Below are positions 50,368 to 58,436 of a DNA stretch of 64,000 nucleotides, one piece after another. The DNA lies in assembly GCA_023393015.1 (NCBI GenBank), contig JAEWMY010000047.1, positions 27,125-91,124 of the forward strand, given 5' to 3'. This stretch comes from Spirochaetota bacterium (GTDB taxonomy: Bacteria; Spirochaetota; Spirochaetia; Treponematales; Treponemataceae). Every line of letters begins with the position of its first letter. Position 1 is the first letter of the stretch. The translations under genes were made by a program, and so were the position numbers. Below the pieces are notes generated by a model. It saw nothing but the letters and a program-made list of their open reading frames with translations. It did not search any database and had not been told where the DNA came from.

Positions 50368-50904
50368 TTATTTCGCCTGTTTATCCCACGCGGGATTCCA
50401 GTAGACGTATTTTGAGGTGTCAAGTGTGACTTCCTTAAAAACATCGTCCTTCACGGGGTACCCGATCGCGATTGCCGCGAAGGGCACGAGCGGCGCGGGA
50501 ATATCGAGTACCGAGCGTATCGCCTCGACATTGTCCGCGACGGGCGAGATGCCGCACCAGACGGTGCCCAGGGAAAGGGATCTCGCGGCGACGAGGATAT
50601 TCTCCGTGGACGCCGCGCAGTCTACCACCCAGTAATCCCGCTGCGTACAGACCGTCGGGTCGCCGAGCACGAGAATGGCGGCGGGTGCCTTGACGACGGG
50701 CTGGAACCAGGTCATGACGGAGGCGATGCGCTTGCGGACTGATTCATCCTCCAGAACCGCCAGACGGACGGGCCGCTTTCCGTGCGCCGACGGGGCCGAT
50801 AATCCGGCTTCCAGTACCGTCGACAGGATATCGCGGTCGATCTGCCGCCTTTGAAACGTACGCACGCTCCGGCGCGTCAGGATGTCGTTGATCGTCGCGT
50901 TCAT
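50368..50904 (-). CDS. nitroreductase family flavoprotein
   Basis: A 178-residue FMN-binding protein. Family signatures are the N-terminal TRRSVRTFQRRQID, the APSAHGKRPVRLAVL loop, and the C-terminal SLGTVWCGISPV and IAIGYPVKDDVF. It reduces nitro, quinone or similar compounds with NAD(P)H, and short members like this can be specialised. ATG 50904 follows AAGGAGAT. The regulator gene ends 12 bases upstream, so the two form an operon. Confidence 0.9.
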   Translation of the reverse strand: MNATINDILTRRSVRTFQRRQIDRDILSTVLEAGLSAPSAHGKRPVRLAVLEDESVRKRIASVMTWFQPVVKAPAAILVLGDPTVCTQRDYWVVDCAASTENILVAARSLSLGTVWCGISPVADNVEAIRSVLDIPAPLVPFAAIAIGYPVKDDVFKEVTLDTSKYVYWNPAWDKQAK

Positions 50905-50916
50905 GTTATCTCCTTG

Positions 50917-51966
50917 TCAAATCGAGTTCCGGACGATGAGCCGTGTCGTTACCGGCCCGCTTTTGACGTGACCGGTCATGACGAAGTCGGCCGCGGCGGC
51001 GCCCATCGCGTAAAAGTCCGCGCTGAGGACGCTGATCGGTACGGGTAGGTGCTCGTAGAGCAAGCCCTCGTTGATCATGATTATTCCGAGGTCGCGCCCG
51101 GGAATCAAGTCGAGTGAGGCGCATTCCGCGAGCAGCTCGGACAGCAGATGGTCGTCGAGGAGGACAAAGAGGTCCCCGTGTCCGGGGGAAATCTTGCCCT
51201 GAATCTCCCGGTCGGTAAATCGCGTTCTCGAGCGCGCGAAGCCCATTTTCGCCTCCCGGGCGAATCGTTCGATGCCCGATTGCATCTCTTCGATAATCGC
51301 GTTCGTGTAGAATTTCGTCAAAAAGACGCATCGTCGCCATTTTTTGAGGATGTCGAGTTCCGCCGCGAGCGCTCGATAGAACCCGAGAGAAAAATCCTGC
51401 CAGACGGCCGGATGCGCGACGCCACGCACGGGGCGGTCGAGGAAAAGAAGGTTCCCCGGATTGACGAACTGAAAATACTCCGTTTCGTGATCCTGCGCCG
51501 AGGTCGGCACGATAAGGAAGGCCGAGTATTTTCCGGCGGCGCGGCTCTTTTCGTAGACGGTTTTCAGGATGTCGAAACTGTCGCTGTGCGAGACGAAATC
51601 GATGTAATAGCCCGGCGTCAGTGAATCTATCAGTCCGTAATAGATCTTTTCCTTATAAGGAGTCACCCCGTCGGTAAGAAAGAGGATGTGCTTGAGGTCG
51701 TCGTGTATGAGAACGTTGCTGACGAAAAAGGCCTTGTTCGGGGAGGATTCGACGATTCCCCGGTTTTTCAGCTCCTGATAGGCCTTGACGGCGGTATCGC
51801 GGGATACGGAAAAGTGGGTGATGATCTGGTTTACCGAGGGAAGCCGGTCGCCGAGAGTTAGCCGTCCCGAGTCGATGAGTTCCCTGATTCGATCGGCTAT
51901 TTGCAGGAATTTCGGTTGTCCGCTTTCGGTGTTGATTCTACCGAGTTCGGAGGATGTCAGTTTCAC
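50917..51966 (-). CDS. GntR-type regulator with LacI/periplasmic-binding sensor domain
   Basis: A 349-residue transcription factor. Residues about 15-80 are a GntR winged helix (FLQIADRIRELIDSGRLTLG, then RLPSVNQIITHFSVSRDTAVKAYQELKNRGIV). The rest is a LacI/PBP-I-like domain (HILFLTDGVTPYKEKIYYGL ... HGDLFVLLDDHLLSELLAECASLDLIPGRDLGIIMIN), the plan of AraR-type sugar regulators. GTG at 51966 follows AAGGGG. It probably controls nitroreductase and, possibly, the condensation enzyme; the operators at 50296-50321 are the candidate sites. The ligand is unknown. Confidence 0.88.
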   Translation of the reverse strand: MKLTSSELGRINTESGQPKFLQIADRIRELIDSGRLTLGDRLPSVNQIITHFSVSRDTAVKAYQELKNRGIVESSPNKAFFVSNVLIHDDLKHILFLTDGVTPYKEKIYYGLIDSLTPGYYIDFVSHSDSFDILKTVYEKSRAAGKYSAFLIVPTSAQDHETEYFQFVNPGNLLFLDRPVRGVAHPAVWQDFSLGFYRALAAELDILKKWRRCVFLTKFYTNAIIEEMQSGIERFAREAKMGFARSRTRFTDREIQGKISPGHGDLFVLLDDHLLSELLAECASLDLIPGRDLGIIMINEGLLYEHLPVPISVLSADFYAMGAAAADFVMTGHVKSGPVTTRLIVRNSI

Positions 51967-51984
51967 GGTATGCCCCTTCGTTTA

Positions 51985-52013
51985 ACTATCGATTTTTTTA
52001 TGGCCGGTCTCAA
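51985..52013 (-). promoter_or_regulatory. promoter of the GntR-LacI regulator operon
   Basis: Minus-strand TTGAGA (52013-52008), 17 bases, GATAGT (51990-51985), with start about 11 bases before the GTG. Confidence 0.5.
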
Positions 52014-52085
52014 ATATTTTTGTGGCAGAACGGAACAGAACGATATGCAATACACCTACTATCACCAATCTGAAAGGAGATTGTC

Positions 52086-52715
52086 ATGAAAAAGACCCTT
52101 TGCATACTGCTGGTTCTCGCCTTCGCCTGCGGTTTCGCCGTCGCCCAGGAAAGTGCCCCCAAGGGCGTTCAGCCGAACGTCGTTCAGGCCGCCTTCTACA
52201 CCGCCACGTATCAGTGCATTTATCTGAAGAGCGTGGACGAGGTAGGCGGGTCGATCGAACCGAACAAGTGGAATACCTATTCCACCAAGATCGACAAGAA
52301 CGCGGTTACCTACGACGGGATGAGCGGCAAGCGCTCCGGCTACAACGTGATTCGCGTCAAGTCGAATACCAAGAAGTCCGGCGAGGAGGTCGTGCTGTAC
52401 GTCGATAACGTGAAGATCGTCGACGGTTCCGGCAAGACGGTTCTCCTCCTCGATTTCGAGGACGGCGAACCCGGACCCGTGTACGTCTCCCAGGGACGCA
52501 AGGTCGCCAAGGACTCGGAGCCCGCGAAGGCGGTCGAGTTCGACGGACGCAAGTGCTTCCTCATGCACATGAAGAGCCAGAGCCTCTACGGCAGCATCGG
52601 CCTCGAGGTACAGTGGCCGCTTCCCGAGAACGAGAAGGATCCCAAGAAGACCTGGGATTTCACCAAGGGAGACTACACCGTCAGTTTCGATTTCTATATA
52701 GCCGTGGCGAACTAA
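52086..52715 (+). CDS. secreted protein of unknown function
   Basis: A 209-residue exported protein with signal peptide MKKTLCILLVLAFACGFAVAQ, cleaved after AQ. The mature part is rich in beta-strand and aromatic residues (YLKSVDEVGG, VVLYVDNVKIVDGSGKTVLLLDFEDGEPG) and could have a jelly-roll, carbohydrate-binding-like fold; that is inference from pattern only. AAAGGAG precedes the ATG. It stands alone with a terminator after it. A second unrelated secreted protein lies at 1.8 kb. Confidence 0.78.
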   Translation: MKKTLCILLVLAFACGFAVAQESAPKGVQPNVVQAAFYTATYQCIYLKSVDEVGGSIEPNKWNTYSTKIDKNAVTYDGMSGKRSGYNVIRVKSNTKKSGEEVVLYVDNVKIVDGSGKTVLLLDFEDGEPGPVYVSQGRKVAKDSEPAKAVEFDGRKCFLMHMKSQSLYGSIGLEVQWPLPENEKDPKKTWDFTKGDYTVSFDFYIAVAN

Positions 52716-52725
52716 CCGCGAACGG

Positions 52726-52753
52726 GCCGCCCTTCGGGGCGGCTTTTCTTTTT
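52726..52753 (+). terminator. terminator with UUCG tetraloop
   Basis: Stem GCCGCCC/GGGCGGC (52726-52732 and 52737-52743) closed by a C(TTCG)G tetraloop, then TTTTCTTTTT. Confidence 0.9.
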
Positions 52754-52766
52754 CGCGCCTTTACGG

Positions 52767-52772
52767 TACATT
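52767..52772 (+). promoter_or_regulatory. -10 box of mtgA (leaderless)
   Basis: TACATT ends nine bases before ATG 52781 and no Shine-Dalgarno is present. The -35 is poor. Confidence 0.45.
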
Positions 52773-52780
52773 GACCGACA

Positions 52781-53614
52781 ATGATCCGCCGTTCAGCTTC
52801 GTCATCCTCCCCGAAAAAACGACCTTCTTTCATCGCCTCCCGGCTCCGGTCTTTCGGGCGTGCCATCGCCTTCGTTACCGGCCGCGTCCTTCGCCTGATC
52901 GGCTCCGGCATCCGCTCCTTGTGGGTCGCGCGTCCGCGCTCCCGCTGGTATACCCTGTGGCCGAGGCGCGTGGCCCTCGTCGTCTTCCTGGCGCATCTGG
53001 CGTTCATGATCCTCACTTCGACCGCGATCCTCGCCTACAAGATCGTCGATCCGCCCACGACCGGTATCCGCCTTTATCGCGCCCTGGGATTCGGCTGGAA
53101 GCTCCAGAAACGCCGCAATCTCAAGCTCGTCGAGGTGCCGAAACGGGCGCGAACGATGATAATCCGCGTCGAGGACGGCGCCTTCTACTCGCATCGCGGC
53201 GTCCAGCTTTCAGCCCTCCGAAACGCCCGGCGTCTCAACGAGCATATCGGTCGCACCGTGTACGGCGGAAGCACGATCACGATGCAAACGGCGCGAACCC
53301 TCTTTCTCGTACCGGAAAAAACCTACCTGAGGAAATACCTCGAGATCATCATAGCACTCGAGATGGAGGTACTCCTCTCGAAGAACCGTATCTTCGAACT
53401 CTACCTCAACAACGCCGAGTGGGGAAAGGGCGTGTTCGGCATCGAGGCGGCCGCCCGCCATCACTACGGGCGGGGTATCCGTAACCTGACCGTCGACGAG
53501 ACGATCCGGCTCGTGACCCTGCTTTCCTCGCCGATCAAGTACAACCCTTCCACGATACACAAGAACGGTATCCTCAAGGCCCGATACGAGTATCTGGAAA
53601 GTCGATTCCGGTAA
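52781..53614 (+). CDS. mtgA: monofunctional peptidoglycan glycosyltransferase (GT51)
   Basis: A 277-residue inner-membrane enzyme that polymerises lipid II. One membrane helix at 64-86; catalytic Glu131 in RVEDGAFYSHRG, then GGSTITMQTARTLFL and ELYLNNAEWGKGVFGIEAA, all hallmarks of GT51. A long basic cytoplasmic N-terminus (residues 1-60, RRSASSSSPKKRP...) precedes the helix and is not typical of short MtgA proteins. No transpeptidase domain follows, so it is monofunctional. Confidence 0.93.
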   Translation: MIRRSASSSSPKKRPSFIASRLRSFGRAIAFVTGRVLRLIGSGIRSLWVARPRSRWYTLWPRRVALVVFLAHLAFMILTSTAILAYKIVDPPTTGIRLYRALGFGWKLQKRRNLKLVEVPKRARTMIIRVEDGAFYSHRGVQLSALRNARRLNEHIGRTVYGGSTITMQTARTLFLVPEKTYLRKYLEIIIALEMEVLLSKNRIFELYLNNAEWGKGVFGIEAAARHHYGRGIRNLTVDETIRLVTLLSSPIKYNPSTIHKNGILKARYEYLESRFR

Positions 53615-53695
53615 GACGCGTCCGGTACGACGCCCGGACGTCGCAAATGCGACGGATTTCGCGGTTTTTCCTTTTCGGTCGGCGCCCGTCGTCAG

Positions 53696-53701
53696 TACAC
53701 T
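53696..53701 (+). promoter_or_regulatory. -10 box of ldhA
   Basis: TACACT, the variant also used before two other genes here; start near 53708. The -35 position (TTTCGG) is weak. Confidence 0.4.
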
Positions 53702-53735
53702 AGAGGTGACGAAACGCATCCCCGGGAGGAACCAG

Positions 53736-54827
53736 ATGAAGAAAACGATACGAGTCGCCTTTTTCGACACGAAACCCTACGACCGGCAGTACTTCGAGGC
53801 CATGGCGAAGTCGCCCGATTTTTCGGATATAGAATACTCTTTCGATTTTTTCGAAGGAAAGCTCAATCAGGCGACGGCCGCGCTCGCGAAGGATCATGAC
53901 GCGGTTTGCGCCTTCGTGAACGACCGCGTCGACGCCGAGGTAGCCGACAGGCTCGCCGAATACGGCATCCCGCTGGTGGCGCTCAGGTGCGCCGGCTACA
54001 ACAACGTGGACCTCGAAGCCGTGTTCGGCCGGATCCACGTCGCGCGCGTGCCCGCCTATTCCCCGCACGCCGTCGCCGAGCACGCCGCGGCCCTCTTGCA
54101 GACGCTGAACCGGAGGATTCACACCGCGTACGGTAGGACCCGCGACGGAAACTTCGCCCTGTCGGGTCTCGTCGGGCGCGACCTCCACGGAAAGACGGCC
54201 GGTATCATAGGGACGGGTAAGATCGGGAAAATACTCGCGACCATCCTGAGCGGCTACGGCATGAACGTCCTCCTGGACGACCTCTATCCGGACGAGGCCT
54301 TCGCCGCGAAGATCGGCGCGCGCTACGCGAGTCGCGAGGAGCTCTACCGGCAGTCGGACGTCATCAGCCTCCATTGCCCGCTCACACCCGAAAACCGCTA
54401 CATGATCAACGCGGAATCGCTCGCCCTCATGAAGAAGGAAGTGATCATCATCAACACGGGGCGAGGCGGCCTCATCGACACGAAGGCCCTCGTCGACGCC
54501 CTCAAGGACGGCAGGATCCGGGGCGCCGGGCTCGACGTGTACGAGGAAGAGGAGAAGTACTTCTTCGAGGACTGGTCGCTCGAGCCGATTCGGGACGACG
54601 TGCTCGCCCGGCTCATTCAGTTCCCGAACGTGCTCTTGACCTCGCATCAGGCCTTCCTTACCGAGGAGGCGCTCTCCGAGATAGCCCGCGTCACGCTCAA
54701 GAACGTGCGGGACTGGTTCGTGGACGGAAAGCTCGAAAACGAGATTTGCTACCAGTGCACGAGCGTCGGCGGAAAGAAGGAGTGTCTCCGCGAGGCGACG
54801 GGGAAGTGCTGGGGCGCGTCGGCCTGA
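53736..54827 (+). CDS. ldhA: D-lactate dehydrogenase
   Basis: A 363-residue NAD-dependent 2-hydroxyacid dehydrogenase close to fermentative LdhA. Hallmarks: ALRCAGYNNVDL, RVPAYSPHAVAEHA, NAD loop GIIGTGKIG, catalytic Arg in INTGRGGLIDT, Glu in DVYEEEE and His in TSHQAFLT. The C-terminus is extended by about 25 residues with four cysteines (ICYQCTSVGGKKEC..., CWGASA), not seen in E. coli LdhA. ATG 53736 follows GGGAGGAA. The stop lies in a 19-bp repeat shared with the convergent kinase gene. Confidence 0.93.
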   Translation: MKKTIRVAFFDTKPYDRQYFEAMAKSPDFSDIEYSFDFFEGKLNQATAALAKDHDAVCAFVNDRVDAEVADRLAEYGIPLVALRCAGYNNVDLEAVFGRIHVARVPAYSPHAVAEHAAALLQTLNRRIHTAYGRTRDGNFALSGLVGRDLHGKTAGIIGTGKIGKILATILSGYGMNVLLDDLYPDEAFAAKIGARYASREELYRQSDVISLHCPLTPENRYMINAESLALMKKEVIIINTGRGGLIDTKALVDALKDGRIRGAGLDVYEEEEKYFFEDWSLEPIRDDVLARLIQFPNVLLTSHQAFLTEEALSEIARVTLKNVRDWFVDGKLENEICYQCTSVGGKKECLREATGKCWGASA

Positions 54828-54888
54828 ACGCGGTTAGTCGGCCTGAACGCGCTTAGTCGGATGACGGCGGTTAGTCGGCCTGAACGGG
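54819..54888. repeat. 19-bp tandem repeat across convergent gene ends
   Basis: Units TCGGCCTGAACGCGGTTAG (54819-54837), TCGGCCTGAACGCGCTTAG (54838-54856), a changed 18-base unit (54857-54874) and a partial unit (54875-54888). The ldhA stop (TGA, 54825) and the convergent kinase's stop (TAA, 54871-54873) both lie in copies; each unit read on the minus strand would give VQAD-stop. Confidence 0.93.
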
Positions 54889-56271
54889 TATCGATATGAC
54901 GACGCGCGTTCCCTCTCCCACGCGGGAGGCGATGTCGACGTTCCATCCGTGCGACTCCACGACGCTTTTGACTATCGAAAGTCCGAGCCCCGTGCCTTCC
55001 TCCCTGCGCGACGAGGTGCCCCGATAGAAGAGCTCGAAGACGCGCGGGAGGTCGGCCTCGGATATGCCGCACCCGTCGTCGCTGACCGCGAGTGAGTACC
55101 CTTCGGCGGTTCTGTCGAGGGATACGATCACCTTGCCTCCCGCTTCCGTATAGCGGATGGCGTTGCCCACGACGTTCTGAAGGGCGCGGAGGAAGAGCCG
55201 CTCGTCCATTTCTACCGTAGCCGGGCGGGAGTCGACGCCCGACTCCGAAGTTCCCGACTCCGCACTTCCGGACGACGCGTTTCCGCGGACGAACGAAATC
55301 CCGCGATCAAGGAGCTTCGCGTCCTCGGCCATCCGCGAGACGGCCGACTCGACGAGGGCCGGCAGCTCGACCGGGCGGAACGTCCTGCGCCAATCGCCCG
55401 AGTCGAGCTTGACGTAGCCGATGAGGTCGTCGATCATCCCGCCGAGCTGATCGACCTTGCCCGCGATTAGGTTGAGGGACTTCGCGCGCCCGGCCCGGTC
55501 GTCGATGTAGCCGTCGGAGATCGCCTCGGCGTAACCCTTGATGAGCGCGAGCGGCGTCTTGAGGTCGTGGCTGATTCCCATGATGAAGCGGGATTTCCGC
55601 GCGCTTTCCTCCTTGAGCGCGAGACGCATGCGGTTGAGCGACGAGGCGAGCGATGTGATTTCGTTGCTTCCCGTTGCCTCGACCGACGCGTCGAGTTCCC
55701 CGTTCGCGATCCTCCGGGTCGAGTCCTCGAGCAGGGTTACCGACCGGGCGATGGATCGCGCGATCGTCACGAGCATGACGGAGGCGAACGCGAAGATCAT
55801 GCCGATGAGAAGGAGCACCCAGTAGAAAACCCTCAGGATCGGATCGGGAGGCCGGTGCCCGTCCCGCTCGAGCAGGGTGAAAACCGTTATCGCGCCCGCC
55901 TCGTTCTCGCCCGATTTCTCGATCTGCCACAGGTATTTCTCCCCCGTGTCGCGTATGAGGGCGAGCGTCTCGTCGTCCTCGAGAGCGCTTCTCTGCGCGA
56001 CCGTCGGGATGGACGAATAGAGGACGGTCGCCGAACCGTCGAGGACGATGTGCTCGACGCGTTTCGGCTTTCTCGCGATGAACCGGGCGATCCTCTCCCA
56101 CGCCCCCCTGTCCACCTCCGAACGCGCGATTGAAACGATCTCGGCGTAGTCGGGAACCGGGACGCGCTCGGGCGAACGGTAATAGCCTATGAGGACGAAG
56201 ATCGCGACGGAGAGGAAGGGCATGGCGAGTATGCCGGTGAGCAGAAGTACGAATTGCGATCGAATTTTCAC
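54871..56271 (-). CDS. HAMP-containing sensor histidine kinase
   Basis: A 466-residue membrane kinase: helices near 8-30 and 170-195 flank a periplasmic domain (about 145 residues), HAMP (SIARSVTLLEDSTRRIANGELDA), H box MGISHDLKTPLAL, N box LQNVVGNAIRYT, G1 DDGCGIS, G2 GTGLGLSI. GTG start overlaps the regulator stop by four bases (GTGA). A short serine-glutamate patch (SSGSAESGTSESG) is inserted before the N box. It is divergent from the RND efflux operon and is a candidate controller of it. Confidence 0.93.
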   Translation of the reverse strand: MKIRSQFVLLLTGILAMPFLSVAIFVLIGYYRSPERVPVPDYAEIVSIARSEVDRGAWERIARFIARKPKRVEHIVLDGSATVLYSSIPTVAQRSALEDDETLALIRDTGEKYLWQIEKSGENEAGAITVFTLLERDGHRPPDPILRVFYWVLLLIGMIFAFASVMLVTIARSIARSVTLLEDSTRRIANGELDASVEATGSNEITSLASSLNRMRLALKEESARKSRFIMGISHDLKTPLALIKGYAEAISDGYIDDRAGRAKSLNLIAGKVDQLGGMIDDLIGYVKLDSGDWRRTFRPVELPALVESAVSRMAEDAKLLDRGISFVRGNASSGSAESGTSESGVDSRPATVEMDERLFLRALQNVVGNAIRYTEAGGKVIVSLDRTAEGYSLAVSDDGCGISEADLPRVFELFYRGTSSRREEGTGLGLSIVKSVVESHGWNVDIASRVGEGTRVVISIPVQAD

Positions 56272-56984
56272 GGCGCGGTTTCCTCCATCGGGCAGAAGCG
56301 GTAGCCCATACCGTGCACCGTCTCTATGTAACGGGGCGAAGAGGGGTCATCCTCGATTTTTTTCCTGAGTCGCTGGACGTAGACGGCGACTGTGGTGAGG
56401 TCGCCGTACGCGTTTTTCCACACGGCGTCGTACACCTCCTCGGGCGAATGGGGCTTGCCCGGGTTCCTCACGAGAAACGAGAGTACCTCGAATTCCTTAG
56501 CCGAAAGCGGAACGCGCTCCGATCCGCGCCGGAGGACGCAGGAATACATGGAAAGCGCGAAGGGACCGAACCTGACGGTTTCCTCTGTGTCGTCGTCTCG
56601 CGCCGGCTCGCGCGAACCTTCCTGGGCGCGGCGGAGGAGCGCCCGCGCGCGCGCGGAAAGGACGCGGGGCGAAAACGGCTTCGTGACGTATTCGTCCGCG
56701 CCGAACCCGAGACCGGCGATAACGTCCTCGTCCTCAGTCCGCGCGGAGACGATGAGGACCGGGCATGAGCTTTCCTTGCGGAACAGCGAGAGGAATTCGA
56801 AGCCGTCCATGCCCGGGAGGTTGATGTCGAGCACGATGAGATCCGGTTTCCATGTCTTGAGGATATCCAGCGCCGCTTCGGCGCTTTGGGCGTGCCTCGT
56901 GTCCATACCTTCCTTGCCGAGATAGAGGACGACGAGATCCGCGAGTTCCTGCACGTCCTCGACGACCAGTACGTTTGCCTTCAT
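56268..56984 (-). CDS. OmpR-type response regulator
   Basis: A 238-residue regulator: receiver with VVEDVQE, phospho-Asp in LIVLDINLPGMDG, Lys in VTKPFSP; winged helix with LSAKEFEVLSFLVRNPGKPH and YVQRLRKKIEDDPSSPRYIETVHGMGYRF. ATG 56984 is favoured because promoter TTGCGC-16-TATAGT places the transcript start near 57003, after which AGGAG precedes this ATG; an earlier ATG at 57020 would lie upstream of that start. Cognate to the kinase gene that overlaps it. Confidence 0.94.
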   Translation of the reverse strand: MKANVLVVEDVQELADLVVLYLGKEGMDTRHAQSAEAALDILKTWKPDLIVLDINLPGMDGFEFLSLFRKESSCPVLIVSARTEDEDVIAGLGFGADEYVTKPFSPRVLSARARALLRRAQEGSREPARDDDTEETVRFGPFALSMYSCVLRRGSERVPLSAKEFEVLSFLVRNPGKPHSPEEVYDAVWKNAYGDLTTVAVYVQRLRKKIEDDPSSPRYIETVHGMGYRFCPMEETAP

Positions 56985-57009
56985 CGACGCCTGTTCTCCT
57001 GTCACTTGA

Positions 57010-57037
57010 ACTATACTCATTTCGCGATTTCGCGCAA
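57010..57037 (-). promoter_or_regulatory. promoter of the regulator-kinase operon
   Basis: Minus-strand TTGCGC (57037-57032), 16 bases, TATAGT (57015-57010). The spacer holds a TTCGCGA/TTTCGCG direct repeat. Confidence 0.65.
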
Positions 57038-57063
57038 CGAGGTTCGCGCGGTCACGGGGCGGA

Positions 57064-57082
57064 TATAACAAAAAGTTATAAT
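57064..57082 (+). promoter_or_regulatory. inverted repeat with embedded -10 box before the efflux operon
   Basis: TATAAC-AAAAA-GTTATA (57064-57080) overlaps a consensus TATAAT (57077-57082) that has no good -35, which fits an activator-dependent efflux promoter, probably under the adjacent response regulator. Confidence 0.5.
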
Positions 57083-57158
57083 TACTTCATTCCCCGTTAA
57101 TGGGTTCGCGCGCGGAATCCCGGTAGTCTCTACGTAGTAATGACCGGGAGGATCCCCT

Positions 57159-58436
57159 TTGACAAAAAGAATGCCGTTTTCAGTCGTTTTTCTCGCGTTG
57201 TTGGCGTTACCTTTTTCGATACCGCTCTTCGGCGAAACGACTATGACCGTGGAATCGGCCGTGGCGATGGCGCTGGAGCGCAACGTCTCGGCGGAGCGGA
57301 GCCGCATCGCCTTCGAGGCCCTCAAGCGCACGAGCGACACGGCCTGGAACGTCGCGATTCCCTCGATCACCGCGTCAGGAGGAGTCCGAAGTGGAACGGA
57401 TTCGGGGATTACCAGCTACTCGATGGCGGTCAACGCGTCGCTCGCGGTCTCGCCGTCCATACTCAAGGCCGTCGACAAGCTTCGCCTCGACTACGAGTCG
57501 GGAGCGATCACGCGGGAGACGGCCCTGCGGGGAATCGAACGATCCGTAAGGAAGGCGTTTTACGGCATCCTTTACGAGAAGGCGTACGTCTCCATGCTCG
57601 AAGGGACCGTCGCTCAGGCACAGCGTCAATACGACCAGACGCTCGCGAAACAGCGTTCGGGTCTCGTCCCCGAGGTGGACGCCCTGTCCGCGCGCGTAGC
57701 TCTCGAGAAGCTCAAGCCCGCGCTCGAGTCGGCGCGAACCGCCCTGCTCGGTGACATGGCGGCTTTCAAGCGGCTTGTCGGCGTCGATCAGACGGAGACG
57801 GTCGAGCTCGACGGTTCCCTGTCGGACGCTCTTGTTTCGGGCGAAGTCGACCTTTCCGGCGTCCCGTTCTCGTCGGCAGCCGTCGCGAAGCTCGAGAAGG
57901 AACTGGAGATCGCGCGAACCGTCGCCTCGGCCACGAAAGGCTCGTATCTCCTGCCGACCCTTTCGCTCGGCTATTCGTATAACCCGACGAAAACGAGCGT
58001 ATCCGGTTCCGAGTGGGAGGACGCGGGATATCTTTCCGCTTCCGTATCGCTCGCGCTCGACGGGTACCTTCCGTTCTCGTCCGCAGCGAACGCGATCAAG
58101 GCCTCGAAAGACGCCGTCCGGAACGCCGAGCTCGCGCTCGCCGACGAACGCGTGAGCGCCGCCATCGAGCGCGACTCGTACCTGCGGGAGATAGACCGCT
58201 CCCTCGCCTCGCTTTCCGCGCTTCGCCTTGCGGAGGAGCTCGCGGAGAGGACCTATGCCCTCACGAGCGAGGCGTACCGGAGCGGCACGAAGGATTTCCT
58301 CCGCCTGCAGGACGCGTCCGACTCGCTCACGGAAGCCAAGACGAATCTCATGAAAGAAGAGTACGCCCTCATAGCGGCCGTTCTCGACCTTGAATACGCG
58401 ACTGGCGTACCCTTCGGGACGCTCGGGAGGAAGTAA
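57159..58436 (+). CDS. outer-membrane efflux protein (TolC family)
   Basis: A 425-residue exported protein with signal peptide near FSVVFLALLALPFSIPLFGE and the two long coiled-coil halves of TolC proteins (ALERNVSAERSRIAFEALKRT and the repeated pattern in residues 230-415). It forms the outer channel of the RND pump. TTG 57159 is chosen because GGGAGG lies seven bases upstream; ATG 57171 has poor spacing. The adaptor gene follows directly. Confidence 0.9.
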   Translation: MTKRMPFSVVFLALLALPFSIPLFGETTMTVESAVAMALERNVSAERSRIAFEALKRTSDTAWNVAIPSITASGGVRSGTDSGITSYSMAVNASLAVSPSILKAVDKLRLDYESGAITRETALRGIERSVRKAFYGILYEKAYVSMLEGTVAQAQRQYDQTLAKQRSGLVPEVDALSARVALEKLKPALESARTALLGDMAAFKRLVGVDQTETVELDGSLSDALVSGEVDLSGVPFSSAAVAKLEKELEIARTVASATKGSYLLPTLSLGYSYNPTKTSVSGSEWEDAGYLSASVSLALDGYLPFSSAANAIKASKDAVRNAELALADERVSAAIERDSYLREIDRSLASLSALRLAEELAERTYALTSEAYRSGTKDFLRLQDASDSLTEAKTNLMKEEYALIAAVLDLEYATGVPFGTLGRK

